Shown: positions 54,175-62,709 of the stretch, in pieces
How positions within the stretch are numbered: the first letter of the stretch is position 1
How the letters are laid out: the number at the start of each line of letters is the position of its first letter
Source: Niveispirillum fermenti
GTDB taxonomy: Bacteria; Pseudomonadota; Alphaproteobacteria; Azospirillales; Azospirillaceae
NCBI RefSeq assembly: GCF_048066175.1
Contig: NZ_JBLTXA010000017.1
Coordinates: 25,244-89,243, forward strand
DNA length: 64,000 nucleotides
Direction of reading: 5' to 3'
The notes under the pieces: model-generated
Told to the model about the DNA's origin: nothing
The model's database searches: none
The model's input: only the letters and a program-made list of their open reading frames with translations
Position numbers and translations under genes: made by a program

Positions 54175-55419
54175 TCAGTTGCGGTCGGCGATCACGCCGG
54201 CCTGTTTCAGGGCGTCCAGTTCCGGGCCGTCCAGACCCAGCCAGTCGGCCAGCGCGTCGCGCGTGTGTTCGCCCAGGCGCGGCGGCGGCCGGTCGAAACG
54301 GGCCGGCGTGGCCGACAGCCTGGACGGATAGGCCACGGACGGCACATCCACCCCGTCGGCGCGCTGGAAATGGTGGACAGTACCGCGGGCCTGCACGAAC
54401 GGGTCCTGGAACACCTGTCCGATATCGTTGACCGGCCCGGCCGGCACGCCCCGGGCGGGGAACTGTGCCATCAGGTCGGCGACCTTGTGCCGGGCGATGA
54501 TCTCCTGCAGCATCGGTTCCAGTGCCGCGCGGTTCACGACACGCCGGGCATTGGTGTCGAAGCGCGGATCGATGGCCAGTTCCGGCACGCCCAGCACGGC
54601 GCACAGCGCCGCATACTGGCCGTTATTGCCCACAGCCACCACGATGGGACCGTCGGCGGCATCGAACACGCGATAGGGCACGACGGTCGGATGCGCGTTG
54701 CCCAGCCGGCCGGGCGCCTTGCCCCCCACCAGATAGGACAGCGCCTGGTTTGCCAGCATGGTGATCTGCGTATCCAGCAGGGAACAATCGATATGCTGCC
54801 CCTCGCCCGTCCGCTCGGCATGGCGCAGCGCCATCATGATGGAAACGGCGGCATACAGGCCCGTCGACACGTCGGCCAGGGCCACGCCCGGCTTGATGGG
54901 CGGGCCGTCCTTCTCACCCGTGATGCTCATCATGCCGCCCATGGCCTGGGCCACGAAATCATAGCCCGGCCGGTCGGCATAGGGACCCGTCTGCCCGAAC
55001 CCCGTGATGGAGCAATAGACCAGCCGCGGGTTGATCGCCGACAGGCTGGCATAGTCCAGCCCGTACTTGCCCAAGCCGCCGACCTTGAAATTCTCCACCA
55101 GGATGTCGGCCCCGGCCGCGAGCCGCCGGATCAGCGCCTGCCCCTCCGCCGTGGCGAGGTTGACAGCCAGCGACCGCTTGTTGCGGTTGCAGGACAGGTA
55201 ATAGGCGCTTTCCCCCGCCCCGTCCCAGCCCGGCTCCGCCGGCAGGTCGGGCGGCCCCCAGGACCGTGTGTCGTCGCCGACCCCCGGCGCCTCCACCTTG
55301 ATCACGTCGGCCCCGAAATCGGCCAGGATCTGGGTACACCAGGGACCGGCCAGCACGCGGGACAGGTCCAGTACCTTCACCCCCGCCAGTGCCGCCGCGG
55401 ATCGGCCGTTCTCGGTCAT
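54175..55419 (-). CDS. CaiB/BaiF-family CoA-transferase (class III)
   Basis: The product has 414 residues, full length for family III CoA-transferases, which move CoA between carboxylic acids. Signatures: GVKVLDLSRVLAGPWCTQILADFGADVIKVEAP, NRNKRSLAVNL, and DRPGYDFVAQAMGG, whose aspartate is the catalytic nucleophile position. It is the only intact gene in a decayed minus-strand group that also held a thiolase, an MDR oxidoreductase and an SDR, suggesting a former acyl-CoA degradation operon. Substrate unknown; whether it is still expressed is unclear. Confidence 0.9.
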   Translation of the reverse strand: MTENGRSAAALAGVKVLDLSRVLAGPWCTQILADFGADVIKVEAPGVGDDTRSWGPPDLPAEPGWDGAGESAYYLSCNRNKRSLAVNLATAEGQALIRRLAAGADILVENFKVGGLGKYGLDYASLSAINPRLVYCSITGFGQTGPYADRPGYDFVAQAMGGMMSITGEKDGPPIKPGVALADVSTGLYAAVSIMMALRHAERTGEGQHIDCSLLDTQITMLANQALSYLVGGKAPGRLGNAHPTVVPYRVFDAADGPIVVAVGNNGQYAALCAVLGVPELAIDPRFDTNARRVVNRAALEPMLQEIIARHKVADLMAQFPARGVPAGPVNDIGQVFQDPFVQARGTVHHFQRADGVDVPSVAYPSRLSATPARFDRPPPRLGEHTRDALADWLGLDGPELDALKQAGVIADRN

Positions 55420-55522
55420 TCTCTACCCTCGTCCAAGCATGTTCCGTTCCCCCCACCATACCCCCATCCCACCGGTGATCGGCAACGGCCGGCGGGATGG
55501 GGGCATGGTGGGGGCGGCATCG

Positions 55523-55660
55523 TCACGCGCGCTCGAAGACGGCCGCCAGCCCCTGGCCGCCGCCGATGCACAGGGTCTCCAGTCCGAAGCGCCCGCCGCG
55601 GCGCTGCAGCTCGCGCGTCAGGTTGGCCAGGATGCGGCCGCCCGTGGCGCCGATCGGATG
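55523..55660 (-). pseudogene. 3' remnant of a thiolase gene
   Basis: The last 46 codons of an acetyl-CoA acetyltransferase-type thiolase are present: HPIGATGGRILANLTREL continues to LCIGGGQGLAAVFERA and TGA (55523-55525). These hold the active-site histidine region (GHPIGATG) and the GGGQG loop with the C-x-GGG catalytic cysteine. The residues before HPIGA are replaced by MDR oxidoreductase sequence in a different frame, so everything upstream is missing. Confidence 0.85.
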
Positions 55661-56082
55661 GCAGCCTGCAGATGGTCGCCGCCGACATTGTCGAAATAGA
55701 CGTCGATGCCATCCGGCGCCTCGCGCGCCAGGGCCTTGGTCAGGCTGGGCTCGGCCTTGCAGTCGATCACGCCGTCCAGTTTCAGCGTATCGCGCAGGAA
55801 CGCCGCCTTGCGGGCACTGCCGGCAGCACCGATCACGCGGTTGCCCTTCAGCCGGGCGATCTGGCAGACGACGGAGCCGACCCCGCCGGACACGAATACC
55901 GTGTCACCATCGCGCATCTGGGCGATATGCAGCAGCCCGGTATAGGCCTTCAGCCCCGTCATGCCGGCAAAGCCCGGATAGGCCTGTTCGGGCAGGATCG
56001 AGCAATCCCGCTTCTTCAGGGCAGATGCCGCCATCCGTGCCGCGCAACCCGCCCGAGGGACGGTCATATGGCGCCAAACCAC
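55661..56082 (-). pseudogene. Internal remnant of an NADP-dependent MDR (zinc-free alcohol dehydrogenase) gene
   Basis: The minus strand encodes GMTGLKAYTGLLHIAQMRDG, DTVFVSGGVGSVVCQIARLK and PDGIDVYFDNVGGDHLQAAI, the cofactor domain of MDR oxidoreductases of the CurA/leukotriene B4 dehydrogenase type. The usual VSAASGAVGS loop has lost residues (VSGGVGS). The N-terminal catalytic domain is absent; upstream residues (to about 56082) are not recognisable. The C-terminus is cut at 55661 where thiolase sequence begins. It is a broken, chimeric locus. Confidence 0.78.
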
Positions 56083-56367
56083 GGACCCTTATCGCTTGCC
56101 TTCGACCTTAATGCAGGCCGTGGTCATTTGCACGTCAAAAATTGCATCATAGGTTACTATGTTGAGGGCATCGCACCTGTGTTAACAGCGCATGCAACCC
56201 GGCCCGCGCAGGTGCGCAAGCCAGCCGGAGCGCGCTGTACGGCGGTTGCCATGCACGCCGCAGCCCTCAGACAAACTTTTACAGACGTGCAATGTTGTCA
56301 TATAGATGAAGCGGCCCCCGCAGGGGGACCAAGGCAGCGGTGAACCAGCTTGAGGAGTGTGAGCCCC
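56083..56367. promoter_or_regulatory. AT-rich upstream region of the TetR gene with a spaced inverted repeat
   Basis: TTGCACGTC (56128-56136) and GACGTGCAA (56284-56292) are exact inverted copies 147 bp apart, each in an AT-rich patch (the first followed by CATAG-GTTA-CTATG at 56148-56161). They could be two operators of the TetR regulator downstream, arranged for looping, in front of the former minus-strand operon and the tetR gene. This is inference from spacing and symmetry. No ORF was recognised here. Confidence 0.45.
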
Positions 56368-57144
56368 GTGTCGCGGATCGAACCGGAGAAGGCCCTGGTC
56401 TATTCCAGCCCCGCCATCCATGCCCGCCGCCGCCGCATCCTGGAGGAGACGCGCAAGCTGATCGCCGAGCGCGGGCTGGCCGGCTTCAGCATGGACGAGA
56501 TCTGCAAACGCGCCGATGTGTCCAAGCGCACCCTCTACAATGCGTTCCAGACCAAGGAACGCATGATCGCCATGGCGATCCACGAGTATTTCGAGCGCTA
56601 CATCTCCCGCCTGCCCTATTCCAGCCCGGCCGGCACCCTGCAGCGCAATGTGGAGCGCATAGTCTTCGTGGTCCAGCGCAACCGGCAGATCCGCAATTAC
56701 ATCAGCGCGATCATGTCGATCTATTTCAGCCTGGATGCCGACAGCGACATCTGGAACACCATGCATTCCGTGGCCGTCACCCCGAACCTGCAATGGATCG
56801 AGGCGCTGAAGGCCAGGCGACAGCTTCAGCCCTGGATCGACGCCCAGCGCTTGGCCGACGATGTCGTGCGGTTCGAATACACCATCATCTATGATTGGTG
56901 CCGCGGCCATATCGCCGATGATATCGTGATCCCGCACCTGCTGACCACATGCCTGACATTGATGTCGGGCGCCACGCGGGGCACGGCACGGCGGGAGATC
57001 GAAGCCGTGCTGGCCGATATCCAGGAAGGCCGCCTGCCCCTGTCCATCGAACCCGCCACGCCCGGCCTTCCGCCCGCCGATCCGGGGGAGCGGGAGGCCT
57101 TCGCCGCGAGGCGCGCCGCGGCGCATGCAGCCGGCCAGGACTGA
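56368..57144 (+). CDS. TetR/AcrR-family transcriptional regulator
   Basis: The protein has 258 residues from a GTG at 56368, with AGGAG 10 nt upstream; a TTG at 56350 and a GTG at 56359 are alternatives. The N-terminal DNA-binding domain is clear: ARRRRILEETRKLIAERGLA, FSMDEICKRADVSKRTLYNA, FQTKERMIAMAI (about residues 20-72). The C-terminal ligand domain is unassigned. It runs divergently from the decayed CoA-transferase/thiolase group and 42 nt before a flavin reductase gene, either of which may be its target. Confidence 0.9.
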   Translation: MSRIEPEKALVYSSPAIHARRRRILEETRKLIAERGLAGFSMDEICKRADVSKRTLYNAFQTKERMIAMAIHEYFERYISRLPYSSPAGTLQRNVERIVFVVQRNRQIRNYISAIMSIYFSLDADSDIWNTMHSVAVTPNLQWIEALKARRQLQPWIDAQRLADDVVRFEYTIIYDWCRGHIADDIVIPHLLTTCLTLMSGATRGTARREIEAVLADIQEGRLPLSIEPATPGLPPADPGEREAFAARRAAAHAAGQD

Positions 57145-57186
57145 TCCGTCACGCCTTCTCCCTCTTCGGCCACAGGGTTCCGTTCC

Positions 57187-57816
57187 ATGCAGTTCGACAT
57201 GCGCAGCCTGCCGCCGGCAGCACGTTACAAGATCATGAACTCCACCGTCACGCCACGCCCCATCGCCTGGATCACCACCCTGTCGCGCGATGGCGTGCGC
57301 AACGCCGCCCCCTACAGCTTCTTCAACGCCGTGGGCGACGATCCGCCGCTGCTGGTGCTGGGGCTGCTGAAGCACCCCGTCACGGGGCTGATGAAGGACA
57401 CGGCCCGCAACATCATGGAGACGGGGGAATATGTCGTGAACCTGGTCTGCGAGGCCGATGCAGAACGCATGAACCAGTGCAGCATCGACGCGCCGGCAGC
57501 GGTGGACGAGATCGACTATGCGGGCGTGGACACGGTCGCGTCCGAGCTGGTCAAGCCCCCGCGCATCGCCACCAGCCCCGTCAGCTTTGAATGCCGCAAG
57601 CATTCCGCCATCGATATCGGCCGGCAGACTATCGTGCTGGGCGAAATCCTGATGGCGCATATCCATGATCGGTTCGTGCTGGACGCGCAGAAGCAGTATC
57701 TCGACACGCCGGCCATGAAACTGATCGGCCGCACCCATGGCAGCGGCTGGTACGTGCGCAACAGCGACCAGTTCAAGCTGGACCGGCCCGTCTACGATCC
57801 ATCCCGCCGGGACTGA
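57187..57816 (+). CDS. Flavin reductase-like FMN-binding split-barrel protein
   Basis: The product has 209 residues of the flavin reductase (RutF/HpaC-like, DIM6/NTAB) superfamily. Typical features are NSTVTPRPIAWITTLSRDG, NAAPYSFFNAVGDDPPLLVLG and ETGEYVVNLVCEADAERMNQ, which form the FMN pocket. Members either reduce flavin for a partner monooxygenase or are oxidoreductases of their own. No monooxygenase remains nearby, so the partner may have been lost. Likely cotranscribed with the TetR gene. Confidence 0.88.
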   Translation: MQFDMRSLPPAARYKIMNSTVTPRPIAWITTLSRDGVRNAAPYSFFNAVGDDPPLLVLGLLKHPVTGLMKDTARNIMETGEYVVNLVCEADAERMNQCSIDAPAAVDEIDYAGVDTVASELVKPPRIATSPVSFECRKHSAIDIGRQTIVLGEILMAHIHDRFVLDAQKQYLDTPAMKLIGRTHGSGWYVRNSDQFKLDRPVYDPSRRD

Positions 57817-57924
57817 TCCCGGACGGGACGGCGCAAGGCCAAGAACGGATGCCGCCCGGCAAGGTGCGGTCCACCAGGAGGAAGCCCCGGCGCGGCGACA
57901 GGTCCGCCCCGGGGGTGACAGGGA

Positions 57925-58134
57925 TCAGAACCGGGCGCGCACGCCGAAGGTGTAGGCGCGGCCGACCGTGTCATAGAGCGAGATGATGGTCGGCAGGTTC
58001 AGACCCGGAATGGTGCCGGGGATCAGCGGCGGATCGCGGTCGAGCAGGTTGTTCACGGTCAGGAACAGCTCCGTCTCCGCCCCCCCATCGCCTGGGTGCG
58101 ATAGGTGACGGTGACGTCGGATGCGATGTTCCAG
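57925..58134 (-). pseudogene. 3' remnant of a TonB-dependent receptor gene
   Basis: The last about 70 codons of a TonB-dependent outer-membrane receptor are on the minus strand: WNIASDVTVTYRTQ, then ETELFLTVNNLLDRDPPLIP and the closing GRAYTFGVRARF with terminal phenylalanine. The two parts are in different frames around a run of seven C (58080-58086), a probable homopolymer frameshift. Upstream of about 58134 the sequence belongs to an SMP-30 protein on the opposite strand. Confidence 0.8.
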
Positions 58135-58435
58135 GACATCCTGAAGCTGGACGCAGCGACCCAGGCCCGCCAGAGCTATCCGGACGGGCTGGCCTTCGAT
58201 GAACAGGATAATCTGTGGATCACCCTGCCATTTGCCAACAAGCTGGTGCTGCTGACGCCTGCCGGGCGGCTGGTGGAAATGCTGCATGATCCGGCCGGGA
58301 CCGTGATGTCCCGCCCGACCAACCTGGCCTGGGGCGGGGCGGCGGGATCTGCACATCGTTTCCCGCGGAACGGGCAGCATCCTGCGCGTCCGTGCTGCCA
58401 TGGCCGGACTGGCCCTGGCGCATCAGGCAGGGTGA
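58135..58435 (+). pseudogene. 3' remnant of an SMP-30/gluconolactonase-like gene, frameshifted
   Basis: The plus strand encodes SYPDGLAFDEQDNLWITLPF, ANKLVLLTPAGRLVEMLHD and PAGTVMSRPTNLAWGG, the C-terminal half of an SMP-30/LRE beta-propeller lactonase. After the GGGGCGGGGCGGCGGG run at about 58331-58345 the match moves to another frame (RRDLHIVSRGTGSILRVRAA, ending at TGA 58433-58435). The N-terminal half is missing; the fragment is joined directly to TonB receptor sequence. Confidence 0.78.
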
Positions 58436-58535
58436 CACGGTACCAGGGCGCATGTTCCCATTGCGACAGGATCGCGGCCCGGTACACTGGGGCCGCCGGA
58501 CGCTGTCCGGTTTCCATGCGACAAGGAAACGATCC

Positions 58536-59069
58536 ATGCGCCCATACCTTCTTCTTTCCGCCGGCCTTCTGGCATTGCCGCTGCTGACGGCCGCACCGGC
58601 CATGGCGCAGGTGACCGCCCCCACCGTATCGATCACGGATATCGGGTCGCTGCCCCAGCCGCTGCCCCTGCCCTATGACGAGCAGGCGGACGCCGATGCC
58701 GACGTGACCCGGGCGTTCGAGCGGGCAAAAGCCAGCGGCAAGCGCGTGATGCTGAATTTCGGCGGGGACTGGTGCCCCGATTGCCGCATCCTGGCCGGCA
58801 TCATGGAACTGCCGGAGGTCAAGGGCTTTCTGGATACCCATTACGAGCTGGTGAAGATCGACGTCGGCCGTTTCTCCCGCAACCTGCACATCCCGCCCCG
58901 CTATGGGGTGGAGAAGCTGCGGGGCGTGCCCAGCGTCCTGATCGTCACGGCGGAGGGGGATCTGGTGAACGCCACCGACAGCGCGGAACTGGCCAAGGCC
59001 CGCAGCATGACCCCGCAATCCATCGCCGACTGGCTGGCCCGCTACGCGGCCCCCGCCGGCCGGGGGTGA
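58536..59069 (+). CDS. Periplasmic thioredoxin-fold protein with WCPDC motif
   Basis: The product has 177 residues with AAGGAAACG just before the ATG. The signal peptide ends at AMAQ (residue 25). The fold signature is KRVMLNFGGDWCPDCRILAG, with WCPDC in place of the WCGPC/WCxxC disulfide centre, followed by the LRGVPSVLIVT cis-proline region. It is likely a thiol-disulfide or sensor-type thioredoxin-like protein in the periplasm. The redox partner is unknown. It is the first intact gene after the decayed region. Confidence 0.82.
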   Translation: MRPYLLLSAGLLALPLLTAAPAMAQVTAPTVSITDIGSLPQPLPLPYDEQADADADVTRAFERAKASGKRVMLNFGGDWCPDCRILAGIMELPEVKGFLDTHYELVKIDVGRFSRNLHIPPRYGVEKLRGVPSVLIVTAEGDLVNATDSAELAKARSMTPQSIADWLARYAAPAGRG

Positions 59070-59262
59070 TGCCCCGTGGCACGTCGCCAAGCCCACGGGG
59101 ATGCGGGCGCTGGCGATCGGTCCCGGTGAGCGGTGGCGATCACCGGGAAACGGTATGAGGCCCGTTGCACACGGATGACCGGCACGTCTGACCGGCGGCG
59201 TATCGGCATTCTCCCGATGCGCCCTGTTGCCAGGCGCCCGGATGCGGAGTATGGCCAAGGGC

Positions 59263-60189
59263 ATGAACGATACAGACACGATGTTCCTGTTCGACCGGCC
59301 GCTGGTGCGTCGGCACCGCGACCGCGCCGCCGCCGAGATCGGGCGGTTCGACTTCCTGCTGCGGGAGGTGGCCGGCCGGCTGGCCGAACGGCTCGACATG
59401 ATCAAGCGCACGTTTCCGCGCGTGCTGAACCTGGGCTGCCATGGGGGCGAGGTTGAAGCCGCGTTCGGCGGGTGCAACGGCATCCGCCAGATGGTCCATG
59501 CCGACCTGTCGCCGGCCATGGCACGGATGGCAGCCGCCGGCACCGGCAGCCCGGCCGTGGCCGCCGACGAGGAGGCCCTGCCCTTCGCGCCCGGCAGTTT
59601 CGACATGGTGGTGTCGAACCTGTCGCTGCATTGGGTGAACGACCTGCCCGGTGCCATGATCCAGGCCCGCCGCGCCCTTCGCCCGGATGGGCTGTTCATC
59701 GCCGCCATGCTGGGGGGTGACAGCCTGTTCGAACTGCGCCGTGCCCTGATGGAGGCCGAGATGGAGGTGACGGGCGGCATGTCGGCCCGGATCAGCCCCA
59801 TGGCCGGCCTGCGCGATGCCGCCGGCCTGTTGCAGCGGGCCGGCTTCGCCCTGCCCGTGGCCGATATGGACACGCTGACCGTAGCCTACCCCGATCCGTT
59901 CCGCCTGATGCGCGACCTACGCGGCATGGGGGAAACCAATGCGGGACTGTCCCGGTTGAAGCGGCCGACCCGGCGCGCGGTGATCATCCGCGCCGCCGAA
60001 CGCTACATGGAGCTGTTCAGGGAAGCCGATGGCACCGTGCCCGCGACGTTCGAGATCGTATTCCTGGCCGGCTGGTCACCCGATGCCTCGGTGCAACAAC
60101 AGCCGGCGAAGCGCGGCAGCGCCAGCCACCGTCTGGCCGACGCCCTGAACAGCATCGAGCAGACGGTGGAGATGAAGCCCCGCCATTGA
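59263..60189 (+). CDS. SAM-dependent methyltransferase, BioC/NDUFAF5-like
   Basis: The product has 308 residues from the ATG at 59263 (MNDTDTMFLFDR); earlier in-frame ATG codons exist. The Rossmann methyltransferase core shows RVLNLGCHGGEVEAAFGG (motif I), DLSPAMARMA, AADEEALPFAPGSFDMVVSN and LSLHWVNDLPGAMIQARRAL. The SLHWVNDLPG element and the MGETNA stretch are shared with NDUFAF5, the arginine hydroxylase/assembly factor of complex I, and with BioC-like proteins. I favour the NDUFAF5-like group. Its stop codon lies within a 14-bp tandem repeat. Confidence 0.82.
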   Translation: MNDTDTMFLFDRPLVRRHRDRAAAEIGRFDFLLREVAGRLAERLDMIKRTFPRVLNLGCHGGEVEAAFGGCNGIRQMVHADLSPAMARMAAAGTGSPAVAADEEALPFAPGSFDMVVSNLSLHWVNDLPGAMIQARRALRPDGLFIAAMLGGDSLFELRRALMEAEMEVTGGMSARISPMAGLRDAAGLLQRAGFALPVADMDTLTVAYPDPFRLMRDLRGMGETNAGLSRLKRPTRRAVIIRAAERYMELFREADGTVPATFEIVFLAGWSPDASVQQQPAKRGSASHRLADALNSIEQTVEMKPRH

Positions 60190-60218
60190 TGCCCCGCCAT
60201 TGATGCCCCGCCATTGAT
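60177..60218. repeat. Three tandem 14-bp units spanning the methyltransferase stop
   Basis: GCCCCGCCATTGAT is repeated three times without change. The first unit contains the stop codon (TGA 60187-60189). Each unit is a frame-shifted copy relative to codons, so unit number changes could move the stop only by substitution within the first copy. Confidence 0.9.
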
Positions 60219-60288
60219 GCCCAGCCGGCGACGACGGCCTTCGGCCTGACGCGGCGCCCGGCGGGGAGCCGGATCAGGGGATGCCGGA

Positions 60289-60696
60289 TCAGGGGATAAT
60301 GGTGACCGGTTCCCCATTGGCCGGGTCGGCCCGGGTGACATCGACCTGCCCATTGACAGGAATGGTCAGCGCATAGGTGCTGCCCCCGGTCAGATAGGCG
60401 AAGCAGGCCAGCCGCAGATCGGTGGTGCCATCCGCCTGGGGCTGGCGGCTCAGGGGACAGGACTGGCCGCCGATCGCGATATCGCCAGGGCCGGCTGCCA
60501 GCCCAGCCGGCAGGGTGACATCAATGCGATGGACGCCTTCCTGCCCGACGGTGAAGGCGCAGTGACCGGGGCGGGTGGCCGGACAAGAGCCGTCGCCCCC
60601 ATGGGCCAGGGACGCCAGGGCGGGCGCCGCAACGGACAGGAACAGGGCGCCAGCGGCGACCAGCCGGTGGCCCCGGCCGCGTGCCATGATCGGCAT
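60289..60696 (-). CDS. Small secreted protein of unknown function
   Basis: The product has 135 residues with GAGG 6 nt before the ATG. A signal peptide (RLVAAGALFLSVAAPALA) is followed by a mature part of about 105 residues with four cysteines (GSCPATRPGHCAF, SCPLSR, LACFAYL), consistent with two disulfides. It has a beta-rich look (HRIDVTLPAG, TYALTIPVNGQVDVT). No family recognised. Confidence 0.6.
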   Translation of the reverse strand: MPIMARGRGHRLVAAGALFLSVAAPALASLAHGGDGSCPATRPGHCAFTVGQEGVHRIDVTLPAGLAAGPGDIAIGGQSCPLSRQPQADGTTDLRLACFAYLTGGSTYALTIPVNGQVDVTRADPANGEPVTIIP

Positions 60697-60910
60697 GAAA
60701 AACCTCGTTATTCTTTTTCCGAAATGCGCCCCTTACGGCAGCAATAGGCGTTCCCAGGCAAAATATCAACCATTGAGGCGTAGAGTATGTGTCTTACCCC
60801 TTTCGGGCGGCGGGCACGCCACGGGGGTGCGGGCGAAAGGAAAGGGGTGACGGAACCGGTAGGGCATGTTTAAAGGGCAGTGGCTTGAACAGCATCGGGG
60901 CGGCCAGTCC

Positions 60911-61114
60911 ATGTCCAACGAAGAAGATATCGTCGAACGTCTGCGCCGCCGCGCCGCCCGCGCCCGCGACCGCTATCCGGAGGAATCGGTCGACCCGGCC
61001 ACCCTCGTCGGCGGCCTGATCCGGGATTACGAGGCCGCCGCGGACGAGATTCAGCGCATGCGGGACGCCTTGCGCGACCTTTCCCGCCAGGCCCTGAGAG
61101 CCATGCTGGGCTGA
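60911..61114 (+). CDS. Short hypothetical cytosolic protein
   Basis: The product has 67 residues starting MSNEEDIVERLRRRAARARD. It is highly charged and predicted helical throughout, with EAADEIQRMRDALRDLSRQALRAM forming a possible coiled coil. No family recognised. The long in-frame extension upstream (from 60866) has no ribosome binding site. It lies between the secreted protein and tRNA-Arg. Confidence 0.5.
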   Translation: MSNEEDIVERLRRRAARARDRYPEESVDPATLVGGLIRDYEAAADEIQRMRDALRDLSRQALRAMLG

Positions 61115-61158
61115 CCCTCCCCCTCCAGACGATATGGCCATTTTCCTTCAGTAAGCAT

Positions 61159-61187
61159 TTGCACCCGGGAAAATGATGCGCTATGTT
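61159..61187 (+). promoter_or_regulatory. Predicted promoter of tRNA-Arg
   Basis: TTGCAC (61159-61164), a 17-nt spacer and TATGTT (61182-61187) form a plausible sigma-70 promoter about 43 nt before the mature 5' end of the tRNA. Confidence 0.5.
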
Positions 61188-61229
61188 CCGCGCCGCTTGG
61201 GGGGTGGTCAGACACTTACCAGCCGGCAT

Positions 61230-61306
<77 letters not shown>

Positions 61307-61454
61307 CTTTTCTTCAATGAAATCAATAGATTGACAATGATGGCGGGGCGTTGATCCCTCAATCATCGCTCAACTCATCGCTCAGTTACGTCCGGGAACA
61401 TCTGCACCCCGGGCTGACCGCCATGGCGGGAATGATGCAGAATCTCCGCCATTT
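61307..61454. other. Gap between tRNA-Arg and integrase gene, possible attachment region
   Basis: The sequence after the tRNA is more AT-rich. It contains the direct repeat TCATCGCTCA at 61363-61372 and 61375-61384, which could be a recombinase arm-binding site. The attachment core itself would be in the tRNA 3' end (TTCGAATCCATTCGGGTCC region). The partner site is outside the window. Confidence 0.4.
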
Positions 61455-62636
61455 TCATTTCCGTCCCCGGCCGCCTTTGCCCAAAAGGTCTCGAACCCTG
61501 TCATGCCGCCCATCGTGATGGGCGTACACGCGTTCCGCCGTTTCCATGGTCACATCGACCCAGCCGCAAGCATCGAAGAGGGAAACGCCTGACTGGGCCA
61601 AATAGGAGATGCAGGTGTGGCGAAGGGTGTGGGGTGTGACCACATCGGGATTGAGGCCTGCTGCCTTTGCTGCCGATGCGAATGATCTCTTCAGGTCTTT
61701 GACATGACGGTTATGGGGACCATACTCGAAAACGTGAGTTTTCGTCCGTCGGCGTGTGTAGTGCAGGAACCGAAGCAGCCGATCCGGAACCTCCAGCCTG
61801 CCCCTTTTCTTGGCCGTTTCAGCACGGCCAACGGGCCGGAAATCGATCACGCCCTTGTCAAGATCGACCCAGCCGCCCTGAAGGTTCGGTGCCCATTGCA
61901 GGGAGAGGATCGCCTCCTTGCGCCGCCCCGTATAAAAAGCGACGAGGATGAACAGGGACAAATGTCGGCCTGACCGCCGGTCCTTTCGGGCTGCACGGAT
62001 CAGCCTGGCGACCTCCTGGCGTGACAAGTACGTTTCCCTAGGCATGGAGGCAGGCGGTAGCCAGACCGCAGGAACCGATAGCAGATGCCCCTCGCGATGG
62101 CAGTATCCCAGAGCCGCGGCGAGGGTCGCGAGTTCACGTCGTACCGTTGCTGGTGATACCGGCACCGTCCGGTAGCGCGGCGGGTCGGTATCTGGAATAC
62201 GCTCCCGCTTCTTCCGACTGACGAGGTACTGGCGGCAAAGTTCGCCCTTGATGTCGGAAACAAGGACATCTGCCCAGAATGGGGTCATGGATTGGATAGC
62301 CCAGCCAATCCGTTGCGGGGCGGCTGTTGTATTCGCATGCTGGTCCATATAGATGGACAGGACCTGACCGCATGTCATGACCTCTGCGCGCCGGTTCGCC
62401 ACGTCCGGTTTTGAATTCTCGGCTGCGATGGCAACGGCCTGCTGCTCAAGGATGAATTCGGCCAAAGCTCTTTCAGCCCCAACCCTGTCCTCCACCGGGC
62501 AACCGGTGGAGATGTCCCGCTTCCCCCTGGCGGGATCCTGGTATCGGATATACCAGCGGTAAGTTGCCGATCCTTTCGTGCACAGAGGCACCAGTCGCGG
62601 CCCCATGGTGGCTTGGCGGGGTTTCTTCATGGCCAT
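61455..62636 (-). CDS. int: Tyrosine recombinase (phage-type integrase) of an integrated element
   Basis: The product has 393 residues. An N-terminal arm/SAM-like domain (about 70-200) is followed by the catalytic domain. The active-site residues are visible: the first arginine in YTGRRKEAILSL, HTLRHTCISYLA (H-x-x-R), and the tyrosine in ERVYAHHDGRHDRV; the C-terminal region is complete. It is oriented toward the tRNA-Arg, as integrases of tRNA-integrated islands usually are. Base composition looks less GC-rich than the core genes. It lies 73 bp downstream of the AAA+ protease-like gene on the same strand. Confidence 0.93.
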   Translation of the reverse strand: MAMKKPRQATMGPRLVPLCTKGSATYRWYIRYQDPARGKRDISTGCPVEDRVGAERALAEFILEQQAVAIAAENSKPDVANRRAEVMTCGQVLSIYMDQHANTTAAPQRIGWAIQSMTPFWADVLVSDIKGELCRQYLVSRKKRERIPDTDPPRYRTVPVSPATVRRELATLAAALGYCHREGHLLSVPAVWLPPASMPRETYLSRQEVARLIRAARKDRRSGRHLSLFILVAFYTGRRKEAILSLQWAPNLQGGWVDLDKGVIDFRPVGRAETAKKRGRLEVPDRLLRFLHYTRRRTKTHVFEYGPHNRHVKDLKRSFASAAKAAGLNPDVVTPHTLRHTCISYLAQSGVSLFDACGWVDVTMETAERVYAHHDGRHDRVRDLLGKGGRGRK

Positions 62637-62709
62637 CTTGTTTCATCTTTGACCGAAGGCCCTTTATCCTCGCTTCGTTTGGGCTGCCGCAGCTTGCCGC
62701 GAAATGCCG

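Noticed and set aside
53774..54604. A minus-strand frame over the SDR remnant and the 3' part of the CoA-transferase
   Set aside because: It is out of frame with both; the SDR signature is in a different frame starting at 54122.
58536..59069. Possible cytochrome c maturation thioredoxin (CcmG-like)
   Set aside because: The WCPDC centre and the lack of neighbouring ccm genes do not support that assignment; only the thioredoxin fold is claimed.
60289..60696. Possible pilin or autotransporter fragment
   Set aside because: It has a signal peptide and cysteines but no prepilin cleavage motif or barrel strands; it was left as an unknown secreted protein.
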